Below are positions 1-7,053 of a stretch of 36,094 nucleotides of DNA, piece by piece. This stretch comes from Bacteroidales bacterium UBA2287 (GTDB lineage Bacteria > Bacteroidota > Bacteroidia > Bacteroidales > Tenuifilaceae). The DNA lies in assembly GCA_002345675.1 (NCBI GenBank), contig DDWL01000025.1, positions 4,748 through 40,841 on the forward strand. The letters are read 5' to 3'. Within the stretch, counting starts at the first letter, position 1; each line of letters opens with the position of its first letter. The position numbers were made by a program, and so were the translations under genes. The notes beneath the pieces were generated by a model, which saw nothing but the letters and a program-made list of their open reading frames with translations, was not told the DNA's origin and searched no databases.

Positions 1-241
1 ACATGTCGCCGTAAAGGGCGTAGTTCGACGAGTATACCTGGACCTTGTGCTGATCGATCAGTTCTTTTCGCTTAAAAACTGGCTCGGCCATTTTAAGCCC
101 AAGAGCTTTGGCCTCGTTGGAGCGCGAAATAATGCAACCATCGTTATTCGAAAGTACAACTACGGGCACGCCTTCGAGTGCAGGATTAAAAACCCGCTCG
201 CACGAAACGTAAAAGTTGTTACAGTCGACTAAAGCAAACAT
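1..241 (-). CDS. umuC: UmuC, DNA polymerase V catalytic subunit (5' part only)
   Basis: This is the first 80 codons of a Y-family translesion polymerase; the rest lies beyond base 1. Reading the minus strand from the ATG at 241-239 gives MFALVDCNNFYVSCERVFNP, then a segment with SNNDGCIISRSNEAKALGL. Both are hallmark N-terminal UmuC motifs: the catalytic Asp6 with the NNFY/SCER stretch of the palm, and the NNDGC finger motif. By family knowledge UmuC complexes with cleaved UmuD to copy damaged DNA. Its partner umuD lies upstream at 1450-1899, but a DinD-like gene separates the two. The start is clear because the protein begins exactly like E. coli UmuC. No strong promoter was seen in the 230 bases directly upstream, so read-through from umuD or the DinD-like gene is likely (inference). 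Confidence 0.93.
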   Translation of the reverse strand, partial: MFALVDCNNFYVSCERVFNPALEGVPVVVLSNNDGCIISRSNEAKALGLKMAEPVFKRKELIDQHKVQVYSSNYALYGDM

Positions 242-471
242 ATTTATCTCAAATTCTCTTTGCAATTCATTTTAATAAAACAAGGCGATCGTCTATTTAG
301 GTTGTTGCTAATTAGTGTTATGTACGTAAAAACTCAACGGAACGCCAGTCGGTAAATCCTCCAAATAAAATTATTTTACGAGGTATATATTTTCGATGCC
401 TACTTTCAACCTACAAATATTCTCGACCATAGAACGAGATAAACTAATCCCCTGTTTTCGCTGAATGTAAG
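242..471. other. spacer between the DinD-like gene and umuC
   Basis: A 230-base AT-rich spacer with no complete gene. On the minus strand it contains a short open frame directly after the DinD-like stop codon (about 375-470), out of frame with that gene, which could be a decayed coding remnant or chance. No clear promoter box or hairpin terminator was recognised. Confidence 0.5.
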
Positions 472-1305
472 TTATTCGGTCTTTTTCTGACCTATGCCTT
501 TCTTTTTTGATTCAGGTAAGAAGTTTTCCTCGGTAACAATTTTTTTCCCCGATTTTATTTCAAGCTGTTTTCTAGCATCTCCTGCAATTTTGCCGCCTAC
601 TTTTGCTACTCTTTTGTTTTCAATAAATCCTTGAGGATTTGTGTTTATTACAATTTCTTTTGTTGAAGCTTCGCCTAGCATGGAAAAAATTAACTCTAGG
701 TCAGTCATATGGTCTCTTAAATTTTGGCTTTTTAATCCTTTCACCTTTTTGTATTCTGAAGGAGTCAAACCAAAAGTTGCTTTTGATATTTCAGCGGTTA
801 AAATTGAGTATTCAATTTTTTCTTTAATCCCCCTGTTTTTCCACTCGTCAGTTAATTCTTCACGAATTGCAATACTTCGCATTCGTTTTTCTATCCAATC
901 ATCTGGATAACCTTTTAGTTTATATAAATCTCGTGTTCTTTGTGTTGCTATTTCAGGGTTTTCAATTTCTTCAAGTCTTTCTGATCCAACTTTTGCTAAC
1001 CATAATTTAAAGGGTTCTGCTTTAGGGGAAGGTATTGATTGAATTATTCTTAAAAGTCCTTGTGCATTAGCACAGTTAAGTTTTTGTTTGCCACCTGCTG
1101 TTTCAACCAAAAGGGGGGTGACAATTTGTCCCCATCCTTGAGAAAACTGTTCGTCACGTTTTCTCATTTTCTTAATATAATCGCTCGGGTTTGGAGTCTC
1201 AGTCAATACTTGAACTACATCAGCGACTACAAAATACCATTTTTGGTCACTTTCGTTCCAAACTGTTCTTATTTGATTGCTTTCAAAGAGTTTAATATTG
1301 CTCAT
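472..1305 (-). CDS. BRO-N domain / DinD-like protein
   Basis: A 277-residue protein of the BRO-N family. Residues 1-110 form the BRO-N DNA-binding-like domain (VRTVW-like start, WYFVVADVVQVL, then LLRIIQSIPSPKAEPFKLWL, a strongly conserved family block). Residues 120-277 resemble the C-terminal half of E. coli DinD: a run ending in LKSQNLRDHMTDLELIFSML followed by EASTKEI and a VAKVGGKIAGDARKQLE stretch. DinD is DNA-damage inducible in E. coli and affects RecA function; BRO-N proteins also occur as phage antirepressors, and the exact role here is unknown. It sits between umuD and umuC on the same strand with its own promoter-like site upstream (1326-1355). Its codon use looks poorer in the TCG/CGA codons common in neighbouring genes, which may mean it was acquired (visual impression only). 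Confidence 0.85.
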   Translation of the reverse strand: MSNIKLFESNQIRTVWNESDQKWYFVVADVVQVLTETPNPSDYIKKMRKRDEQFSQGWGQIVTPLLVETAGGKQKLNCANAQGLLRIIQSIPSPKAEPFKLWLAKVGSERLEEIENPEIATQRTRDLYKLKGYPDDWIEKRMRSIAIREELTDEWKNRGIKEKIEYSILTAEISKATFGLTPSEYKKVKGLKSQNLRDHMTDLELIFSMLGEASTKEIVINTNPQGFIENKRVAKVGGKIAGDARKQLEIKSGKKIVTEENFLPESKKKGIGQKKTE

Positions 1306-1325
1306 AATTTTATATCCTTTAACTA

Positions 1326-1355
1326 CAAAAATAACTTAATAAACATTCATACAAA
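1326..1355 (-). promoter_or_regulatory. promoter of the DinD-like gene
   Basis: On the minus strand TTTG (1355-1352) is followed after 18 bases by TATTTTTG (1333-1326), matching the Bacteroidota TTTG/TAnnTTTG promoter. It would start transcription near 1318, roughly a dozen bases before the ATG at 1305. Confidence 0.55.
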
Positions 1356-1449
1356 AGGTGAAGTTTTAGTGATGTATTGAAATGCAACTGTTTTATAAAA
1401 AATATTTTTAGTTTATTTACAGGTAGTTTCGTGTTAATAATTTTATTGG

Positions 1450-1899
1450 TTAACCGAGTTTATGTATACAGTAAGTTACAACGCCCCAAAGCCTAAAGTC
1501 GGAGCCTTTTTCAACCTTTATTGGCTCAAAGTCTTTATTTTCGGGCATTAGATACAGTTCCCCATTTAGCCTTTTTACTTTTTTTACAGTGAATTCGCCG
1601 TTAATAAAGCAAATAAGCACCGAGTTAGGAGATGGCTCAAGCGATTTGTCGATAATTAGTATATCTCCATCGTGAATTCCCACATCCTGCATCGATTTGC
1701 CGCGAACACGGGCAAAAAAGGTAGCGCTGGCATTGCGAATAAGCAGTTTATTTAGGTCGAGCTTGTTTTCGAGGTAATCGTCGGCAGGAGAGGGGAATCC
1801 TGCATTAATAAAGGCATTTACTAAAGGTAATTTTAATTCCTCCGAAATTTCGGGAACAAAGAAGGTTAGTTTCAGCTCCTTTTCCGATTTTTTGTTCAT
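1450..1899 (-). CDS. umuD: UmuD, autoproteolytic S24 subunit of DNA polymerase V
   Basis: A 149-residue S24/LexA-like peptidase without a DNA-binding domain, close in length to E. coli UmuD. The probable self-cleavage site is Ala33-Gly34 in INAGFPSPADDY, which aligns with the Cys-Gly site of E. coli UmuD. The catalytic serine is Ser69 in GKSMQD and the lysine is Lys106 in GEFTVKKVKR; their spacing of 37 residues equals that in E. coli UmuD. The processed form activates UmuC for translesion synthesis. It lies upstream of the DinD-like gene and umuC on the same strand, and 69 bases downstream of the metallopeptidase gene. A -7 box (TACATTTG) precedes it. Many Bacteroidota lack a typical LexA, so how it is induced here is not visible. 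Confidence 0.93.
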   Translation of the reverse strand: MNKKSEKELKLTFFVPEISEELKLPLVNAFINAGFPSPADDYLENKLDLNKLLIRNASATFFARVRGKSMQDVGIHDGDILIIDKSLEPSPNSVLICFINGEFTVKKVKRLNGELYLMPENKDFEPIKVEKGSDFRLWGVVTYCIHKLG

Positions 1900-1925
1900 T
1901 TGGCTGCGATAAGGGATTCCAAATG

Positions 1926-1933
1926 CAAATGTA
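1926..1933 (-). promoter_or_regulatory. -7 box of umuD
   Basis: TACATTTG on the minus strand matches TAnnTTTG and would give a leader of about 20 bases. No good TTTG -33 box is found at the usual distance, which would fit a promoter needing an activator (inference). Confidence 0.4.
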
Positions 1934-1968
1934 CCCCAAAAATTACAGGAATATTTAACGACGAGAAA

Positions 1969-2826
1969 TTAAATACCTACATCTAAGTCGTTGTTGTTTA
2001 ATGCACTCGAATTGGGGTTTGTTGCAGAGTGTTCGTTTATAATACGTTCAATATCAGTAGCAGAGAGGTAGATTTTTTGTTTAAATATTTTATACTTTTC
2101 AGTAGCATCCGACTCGTTATCGATATAAATTCGAAAGGCTATAATGCCTTCGCCAAGCCCACGGTGAATTGCAATTCGATCGATTTTATGTTCAAGTTTA
2201 CGTTTAAAACTGGAGTTAAAGTAGTAGGCTAATCCTTCGTACATTAATCTTATATTCGACTTAGTTTTATAGTCGACAATGTGTGCCAGTTCGTGACCAA
2301 TTACGCCAACTTGAGCTACAAAAGGGACTTCGGAAATTAGCGGGGCTCTGTTGCTGTTAACTTTATTGTTAATAAGAATAGCGTACTTCCTGTTTTGTCT
2401 TTTTCGGAATAGGTTTCCTCCTTTTGGTAGCGCAGCCATCGAAGTAGTAATTCGGCTACTTCTAAATTGAATGTTTGTAGCCTTTAAATCGGGGTAATAC
2501 ATTAATGCAGCAAGAATCGATGCTTCGTAATCTTCCACAATTTGCTTATATGCTAAAAGCACCAAACGAAGCGAGTCTTTTTTCTGCTCAATGAGCTCAG
2601 CCGAAGGTATGGATTGTTGAATTAGTTCCTGCGAAAGAACATTACTAATGTCAACTGCAACAAGAATTAACACAAAAAGAGCAATCCTAATAAAAGGCTT
2701 GTACTCTTTGCTAAAGAGCTGAAGTATATGTAAACATTTTATCAAAATTTCTCGAAATATTTTGTTCGGTTTTAAAAATCCCAAAAACTGTCGATCCACT
2801 TCCCGACATACTTGCGTATACGGCAC
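1969..2826 (-). CDS. exported HExxH metallopeptidase-like protein, start uncertain
   Basis: This frame encodes up to 285 residues. Around residues 44-66 is a signal-peptide-like segment (KPFIRIALFVLILVAVDIS ending in VLSQ), so the mature protein is probably periplasmic or surface-exposed. The zinc-binding motif GHELAHIVDY (HELAH at 178-182) is followed by EGLAYYF and then a KLEHKIDRIA stretch (E212, D216), similar to the third-ligand helix of M48/M78-like gluzincins. No specific family was recognised. The first ATG (2826) lies 116 bases inside the end of ispE; those first 38 residues are probably not translated. No ATG lies nearer the signal peptide, so the true start may be a rare codon near 2700-2735 coupled to ispE termination. 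umuD follows 69 bases downstream. Confidence 0.7.
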   Translation of the reverse strand: MPYTQVCREVDRQFLGFLKPNKIFREILIKCLHILQLFSKEYKPFIRIALFVLILVAVDISNVLSQELIQQSIPSAELIEQKKDSLRLVLLAYKQIVEDYEASILAALMYYPDLKATNIQFRSSRITTSMAALPKGGNLFRKRQNRKYAILINNKVNSNRAPLISEVPFVAQVGVIGHELAHIVDYKTKSNIRLMYEGLAYYFNSSFKRKLEHKIDRIAIHRGLGEGIIAFRIYIDNESDATEKYKIFKQKIYLSATDIERIINEHSATNPNSSALNNNDLDVGI

Positions 2827-3532
2827 CCAAATTATAGAGTTCGGTTTTTACATTTTCAATTTCGGAATGGTGACGAAAAACAACCTTTTCAAAGTCGTTT
2901 ACTATGCTTTCCTTCCAAAACTCGATTGGCTTTTGGATTTCAACCTTTAGGTTGATGGGAGCGGGGCGAGGTGTCGATTGCGAGTAAGCCATTCCTGTTG
3001 CTACGTGAATACCTGGGTTTATAAGTACAATATTGTAACCTGAAAGGCTCAATCCAATTGGTTCTAGCAATTCGCCTTTCCCCTTAGCAAAACAGGGTTC
3101 GTTCTTTAAAAAGAAAGGGCAGTCGCTACCAAGAGAAAGGGCAACATTTGCCAACTCAACTTCGCTTATGGGATTTGAAGTTAATGTGTTAAGCATTTTA
3201 AGGGCAAATGCCCCATCGGCCGAACCTCCGCCTAAGCCTGCCCCCATTGGTATTTGCTTATGCAAATGAATGGTCACGTTGGGTAGTTGAGTTTTTTCTT
3301 TTAACTTATAGAATGCCTTTACGCACAGGTTGTCGTTGGAATTACCATCGATTTTAAGCCCAGTTTGGTTGAATACTATTTCTTCCTTTTGGTTTTGTGG
3401 CGCAACAATTTCGAGTATATCGCAAAGTTTAGGAATTGGAACAAAAATGGTTTCGATATTATGAAACCCATCGGCTCTTCGTTCGGTAATTAATAGCCCT
3501 AAGTTTATTTTTGCGTTCGGAAAGGTTACCAT
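2711..3532 (-). CDS. ispE: 4-diphosphocytidyl-2-C-methyl-D-erythritol kinase
   Basis: A GHMP kinase of 273 residues that phosphorylates CDP-ME in the MEP pathway for isopentenyl diphosphate, in the cytoplasm. From the start chosen, motif 1 is FPNAKINLGL with Lys8, the ATP-binding glycine-rich loop is PMGAGLGGGSADGAF (95-109), the probable catalytic base is Asp137 in LGSDCPFF, and motif 3 is GSGSTVFGIF near 244-253. The reading frame is open 13 codons further upstream, but MVTFPNAKIN is the usual family start, so the ATG at 3532 was chosen. It lies 130 bases downstream of the yebC-family gene on the same strand, and its end overlaps the frame of the metallopeptidase-like gene. Confidence 0.96.
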   Translation of the reverse strand: MVTFPNAKINLGLLITERRADGFHNIETIFVPIPKLCDILEIVAPQNQKEEIVFNQTGLKIDGNSNDNLCVKAFYKLKEKTQLPNVTIHLHKQIPMGAGLGGGSADGAFALKMLNTLTSNPISEVELANVALSLGSDCPFFLKNEPCFAKGKGELLEPIGLSLSGYNIVLINPGIHVATGMAYSQSTPRPAPINLKVEIQKPIEFWKESIVNDFEKVVFRHHSEIENVKTELYNLGAVYASMSGSGSTVFGIFKTEQNISRNFDKMFTYTSAL

Positions 3533-3662
3533 TGTAGTATATTTGGAACTAAAAGTAGTAAAACCTTTCAAATTTCTAATTTGTTAGGGTGAAGTTTCTC
3601 CTATTAGTAAGGTTCGTTTTAGTAGCGAAAATGAATTAAGCAGATTCTTATTCCCACTTTAA

Positions 3663-4382
3663 TTATTCGGCTATAACCATATTATGAAAAACGTTTGTTA
3701 CGTCGTCGTCCTCCTCGAGTTTTTCGATTAACTTTTCAACATCGGCAGCCTCTTCGGCAGTAAGGGTTTTGGTTTCGTTAGGAATACGCTCAAATCGGAA
3801 CGATTTAATAACGAATTCGTTTTCCTCTAAATGCTTTTGAATTGGGCCAAAACTAGTGAATTCGGCAAAAATCATTATGGTATCCTCTTCGGCAAAAACT
3901 TCCTCTACGCCATAATCGATAAGTTCGAGTTCAAGATCTTCGATATTGATTCCTTCTTTTGCTTCAACCTGAAACGAACATTTACGATCAAAAAGAAAGT
4001 CGAGCATACCTGTGGTGCCTAAAGTTCCATTGCACTTGGTAAAGTAGCTTCGCACATTTGCTACCGTTCGGGTAGGGTTGTCGGTTGCTGTTTCAATTAC
4101 TAAAGCAATACCGTGCATTGCTTTCCCTTCGTAAACTAAATCTTTGTAATCCTTCAGATCCTTCTCGGTTGCTTTTTTAATAGCTCTATCAACGGTATCC
4201 TTGGGCATATTTTCGGAACGGGCATTCTGAAGCAGAAGTCTAAGACGGGGATTTAAATTGGGGTCGCCACCACCGTTTTTTGCTGCCATTGTTATTTCAC
4301 GGCCCAAACGGGTGAAAACCCTTGCCATATTGCCCCAACGTTTAAATTTACGTGCTTTGCGGTATTCGTATGCTCTTCCCAT
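3663..4382 (-). CDS. yebC: YebC/TACO1/PmpR family protein
   Basis: A 239-residue protein with the family's N-terminal signature (MGRAYEYRKARKFKRWGNMA, then FTRLGREITMAAKNGGGDPN) and the three-domain YebC layout, ending with an acidic stretch (EKLIEKLEEDDDVTNVFHN). The family was long annotated as a transcriptional regulator; members are now also known to help ribosomes past difficult sequences such as proline runs. The length is typical of Bacteroidota members. It is preceded by a TACTTTTG -7 box and followed by ispE on the same strand. The DEAD-box helicase gene lies upstream with a 98-base gap. Confidence 0.95.
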   Translation of the reverse strand: MGRAYEYRKARKFKRWGNMARVFTRLGREITMAAKNGGGDPNLNPRLRLLLQNARSENMPKDTVDRAIKKATEKDLKDYKDLVYEGKAMHGIALVIETATDNPTRTVANVRSYFTKCNGTLGTTGMLDFLFDRKCSFQVEAKEGINIEDLELELIDYGVEEVFAEEDTIMIFAEFTSFGPIQKHLEENEFVIKSFRFERIPNETKTLTAEEAADVEKLIEKLEEDDDVTNVFHNMVIAE

Positions 4383-4409
4383 TTCTAAGTTTTTTTATTT
4401 TTCGAGTCA

Positions 4410-4417
4410 CAAAAGTA
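4410..4417 (-). promoter_or_regulatory. -7 box of the yebC-family gene
   Basis: TACTTTTG on the minus strand matches TAnnTTTG and would give a leader of about 20 bases before the ATG at 4382. The -33 region has no clear TTTG. Confidence 0.45.
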
Positions 4418-4480
4418 TTAAACAATCCCTTTCGCTATTCTTTAAATGAAGATTTTTTTTGGAATGTTTTAAATAATGCC

Positions 4481-5728
4481 CTATTTACGTTTCTTTTTAG
4501 CTTTTTTATTTTGCCGTTCTTTCTCGGCAATTTCGGCATCTTTCATAAGTGTTTTCCAGTCGCTATCCACAGCAACCGAGAAATCGATGGTTTCTGTATA
4601 GTCCTTTTTGTCAATTTCCAAAACGTTAATAGGCTTGCCTAAATAATCCTCAATTTCCATAAGAACTGGCTTCTCTTCGGGGCTGCAAAACGAAACGGCA
4701 TTCCCTCTGTTTGTACCACGACCGGTTCGACCAACCCTGTGAACATAGTTTTCGGCTTTTTCGGGAAGGTCGTAGTTTACAACATAGTCAACATTCGGAA
4801 TGTCGAGACCACGGGCACTAACATCGGTGGCAATAAGAATTTTTGTTTCGCCGGTAATAAAAGCTTCCATAACCTCTTTGCGGTCGGCTTGCTCCTTGTC
4901 GCTATGTATGGTTTTGCTTACAATACCAACCCTTTCGAGCGCTTTACTTACACGTTCGGCGCGTACCTTGGTGCGAACAAAAATTAGAATTTTACTCTCG
5001 GGGTTTTCGTTTATAACCCTTTCGAGGAAAAACCGCTTATCGTCCATTTCAATATAGGCTACCGAATGGGAAATGTTTTTTGAAACGGGGTCATTGGCCG
5101 ACATGTGAATTTTAACAGGATAGCGAACAAGCGAGTAGGCGAGGGTTTTAAGGTTTTCGTTTATAGTTGCCGAAAAGAACAGCGTTTGGCGGCGTTTAGG
5201 CATATTGCCAACCATTTCCTTTATATCCTTTAAAAAGCCAAGTTCGAGCATGCGGTCGGCTTCGTCGAGAACTAAAAACTTAACTTTGTTAAGCTTAAGG
5301 TTGCCTTTACACATTAAGTCGAACATGCGGCCTGGGGTTGCCACCAGCACGTCGATACCCTTATCGATTTGGGCAATTTGGGGATCTTGATCGACACCAC
5401 CAATAACACAAAGAATTTTCACTTTTGTATGGGCAGCAATGGTTCGAAAAACATTCGAAATTTGAATGGCCAGCTCGTGGGTTGGAACCATAACTATGCA
5501 ACTAACTCCCTGAGGGTCTTCGCGAAGCTTGTTTTCGTGCAGTAAATGAACAATGGGAATGGCAAATGCAGCGGTTTTGCCGGTTCCAGTTTGGGCTATG
5601 GCTAAAACGTCTTCGCCCTTAAGAATAGGAGGAATTGCCTTAAACTGAATGTCGGTTGGGCGCTTAAAGCCCATTTCGTCAATATTGCGTTTAATTGCAG
5701 GAGTTAAGTGGTACTTTTCGAACTTCAT
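4481..5728 (-). CDS. DEAD-box ATP-dependent RNA helicase (RhlE-like)
   Basis: A 415-residue superfamily 2 helicase that remodels RNA, for example during ribosome assembly or mRNA decay. Motifs in order: Q motif GFKRPTDIQ (20-28), Walker A AQTGTGKT (45-52), PTHELA (82-87), TPGR (131-134), DEAD (155-158), SAT (186-188), ATDVSARGLD (300-309) and HRVGRTGR (330-337). The C-terminal tail is short and lysine-rich (ERQNKKAKKKRK), with no extra RNA-binding domain, which fits the RhlE-like group. It is a monocistronic gene or the first gene of the leftward group. A possible -7 box 110 bases upstream would imply a long leader, as is common for cold-inducible helicases (inference). Confidence 0.95.
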   Translation of the reverse strand: MKFEKYHLTPAIKRNIDEMGFKRPTDIQFKAIPPILKGEDVLAIAQTGTGKTAAFAIPIVHLLHENKLREDPQGVSCIVMVPTHELAIQISNVFRTIAAHTKVKILCVIGGVDQDPQIAQIDKGIDVLVATPGRMFDLMCKGNLKLNKVKFLVLDEADRMLELGFLKDIKEMVGNMPKRRQTLFFSATINENLKTLAYSLVRYPVKIHMSANDPVSKNISHSVAYIEMDDKRFFLERVINENPESKILIFVRTKVRAERVSKALERVGIVSKTIHSDKEQADRKEVMEAFITGETKILIATDVSARGLDIPNVDYVVNYDLPEKAENYVHRVGRTGRGTNRGNAVSFCSPEEKPVLMEIEDYLGKPINVLEIDKKDYTETIDFSVAVDSDWKTLMKDAEIAEKERQNKKAKKKRK

Positions 5729-5838
5729 TCGATTTTGTTTGTTGATAGTTTATTATTCTCATGTATAGTAACTTGAGAATATAAAAAAGAATGTTTTTTA
5801 ATTATTTGTTAAAAATGTTTAATAAAAAACTACAAATG

Positions 5839-5846
5839 CAAATATA
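5839..5846 (-). promoter_or_regulatory. possible -7 box for the helicase gene
   Basis: TATATTTG on the minus strand matches TAnnTTTG. It would give the helicase mRNA a leader of about 105 bases. It lies back to back with the plus-strand box at 5859-5866, so the two promoters would nearly overlap. Confidence 0.35.
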
Positions 5847-5858
5847 CGGGTTTGTTTA

Positions 5859-5866
5859 TATCTTTG
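5859..5866 (+). promoter_or_regulatory. -7 box directly before the small exported-protein gene
   Basis: TATCTTTG matches TAnnTTTG and ends only 4 bases before the ATG at 5871. Transcription would then begin at or just inside the annotated start, implying a leaderless mRNA or a start at the in-frame ATG at 5907. Confidence 0.45.
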
Positions 5867-5870
5867 CCAC

Positions 5871-6170
5871 ATGAATCAGCTTCGCATAAACCTATTATTT
5901 TGTTTAATGTTTTTATTACTGGCTCTTATGAGTTTTGTTTACTATGCACAATCCGATAATTTGTTTTCCTCTGTTAATTTTACCACCGAAAACAGCTCGT
6001 CGAATAGTAACATTTGTTCGAGTGCCGATAATTTTGACAATGATCAGATTTGCATTACGCCCGAAAATTCATTCTTTATTACTTTTGAAAAGTACTCAGC
6101 CAACTTTGATTTTTCAAGTCAATTAATTTTACCCTCCTTTATTGTTTGGCAACCGCCCAAAACTTGTTAA
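5871..6170 (+). CDS. small exported or membrane-anchored protein, unknown function
   Basis: A 99-residue protein that was not assigned to a family. Residues 7-25 are a hydrophobic helix (INLLFCLMFLLLALMSFVYY) that could be a signal peptide or anchor. The rest is serine- and asparagine-rich, with cysteines at positions 49 and 62 and at the C-terminal end, which reads FIVWQPPKTC. A C-terminal WQPP motif recalls small secreted proteins that precede metal efflux genes in other Bacteroidota; that is a recollection, not a verified match, and no efflux gene is adjacent. A second possible start is Met13 (5907). The -7 box just before the first ATG makes the start uncertain. A VTT-domain gene follows after 153 bases on the same strand. 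Confidence 0.6.
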   Translation: MNQLRINLLFCLMFLLLALMSFVYYAQSDNLFSSVNFTTENSSSNSNICSSADNFDNDQICITPENSFFITFEKYSANFDFSSQLILPSFIVWQPPKTC

Positions 6171-6267
6171 TACTCAATTAGCTTTTTTTAAGTTATCAAT
6201 GCTTTAAAAGTTGAGGTTTTAATACCCTTTTAAAGAAATATACAGAAATAAATTACAATAAATTTTA

Positions 6268-6300
6268 TTGATGATATTACTTAATAGGCAAAATCATCAA
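6268..6300. repeat. inverted repeat TTGATGAT/ATCATCAA upstream of the VTT gene
   Basis: Eight-base arms TTGATGAT (6268-6275) and ATCATCAA (6293-6300) with a 17-base loop. The right arm with its flank, GCAAAATCATCAAC, also occurs in the perfect palindrome at 29807-29838, so this looks like a decayed copy of the same element. It lies 23 bases before the start of the VTT protein gene and could also act in its leader. Confidence 0.55.
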
Positions 6301-6323
6301 CAAGTAAAATACAATGAAGTAAA

Positions 6324-6938
6324 ATGATTATACAGTATAAACTTTCAGCAAAGCGATTAGGTTTGATAAATCGTTATTACAAAATAACCAAATTTTATTC
6401 CTTTTTAAAGGACACAGCATTTAAGGGAGGTATTATAATAGTATTTTTTGTGTTATTACTATTGGGGGTGCAATATTTTATAATGGATATAAATGAATTG
6501 CTTATTAATATGGTGGCAATGTTTTCGCCCATTTTAACATTTTCACTCTTTTTAATCTCCGAATCGGTATTAGGTTTAATTCCACCCGAAGTTTTTATTG
6601 GATGGGCTGCTAAATCTCAAACACCATGGCTTTTCTTGTTTATACTAGCAACAATGTCGTATTTTGGAGGTTCTGTAGCGTACTTTATTGGTAATCGATT
6701 GCTACTAATTCCTGCAGTAAATAGGCACATTGAGACTAAAATAGCAAAACACATTTCGAATTTACGAAAATGGGGAGGCCTATTTGTTTTTATTGGGGCA
6801 ATGCTGCCAATTCCCTATTCAATTGTCAGTTTGGCTTGCGGGTTAATAAATTACAATTTTAAGCATTTTTTATTTTGGGCACTTTTTCGATACCTTCGAT
6901 TTGTTATTTATGCTTTAGTAATTTTTAAAATATTTTAG
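6324..6938 (+). CDS. VTT-domain (DedA-like) membrane protein
   Basis: A 204-residue integral membrane protein. A first helix covers residues 35-53 (GGIIIVFFVLLLLGVQYF), then comes the re-entrant VTT/SNARE-associated core with SESVLGLIPPEVFIGWAA (about 83-98), a helix with ATMSYFGGSVAYFIGNRL, and the conserved GGLFVFIGAMLPIPYSIVSL block (about 151-170), ending with two short helices. DedA/VTT proteins act in phospholipid (undecaprenyl phosphate or phosphatidylethanolamine) flipping across the inner membrane; the substrate of this branch is unknown. The start at 6324 is the first ATG; a downstream ATG at Met54 would remove the first helix and is less likely. The calcium ATPase gene follows after 115 bases. 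Confidence 0.85.
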   Translation: MIIQYKLSAKRLGLINRYYKITKFYSFLKDTAFKGGIIIVFFVLLLLGVQYFIMDINELLINMVAMFSPILTFSLFLISESVLGLIPPEVFIGWAAKSQTPWLFLFILATMSYFGGSVAYFIGNRLLLIPAVNRHIETKIAKHISNLRKWGGLFVFIGAMLPIPYSIVSLACGLINYNFKHFLFWALFRYLRFVIYALVIFKIF

Positions 6939-7053
6939 AACAAACGCATTGAATTAGATTGTTTTAAAGCTGTATTTGTGTTTTTTAAAAGACTGTATCT
7001 TGCTATCCAACAGGATAAATCAATAACTTTACATTAATTGTAAACGCGCTGCA

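Noticed and set aside
639..910. Plus-strand open frames inside the DinD-like gene
   Set aside because: They are antisense shadows of a well-supported gene, with no family pattern, and run only because of its base composition.
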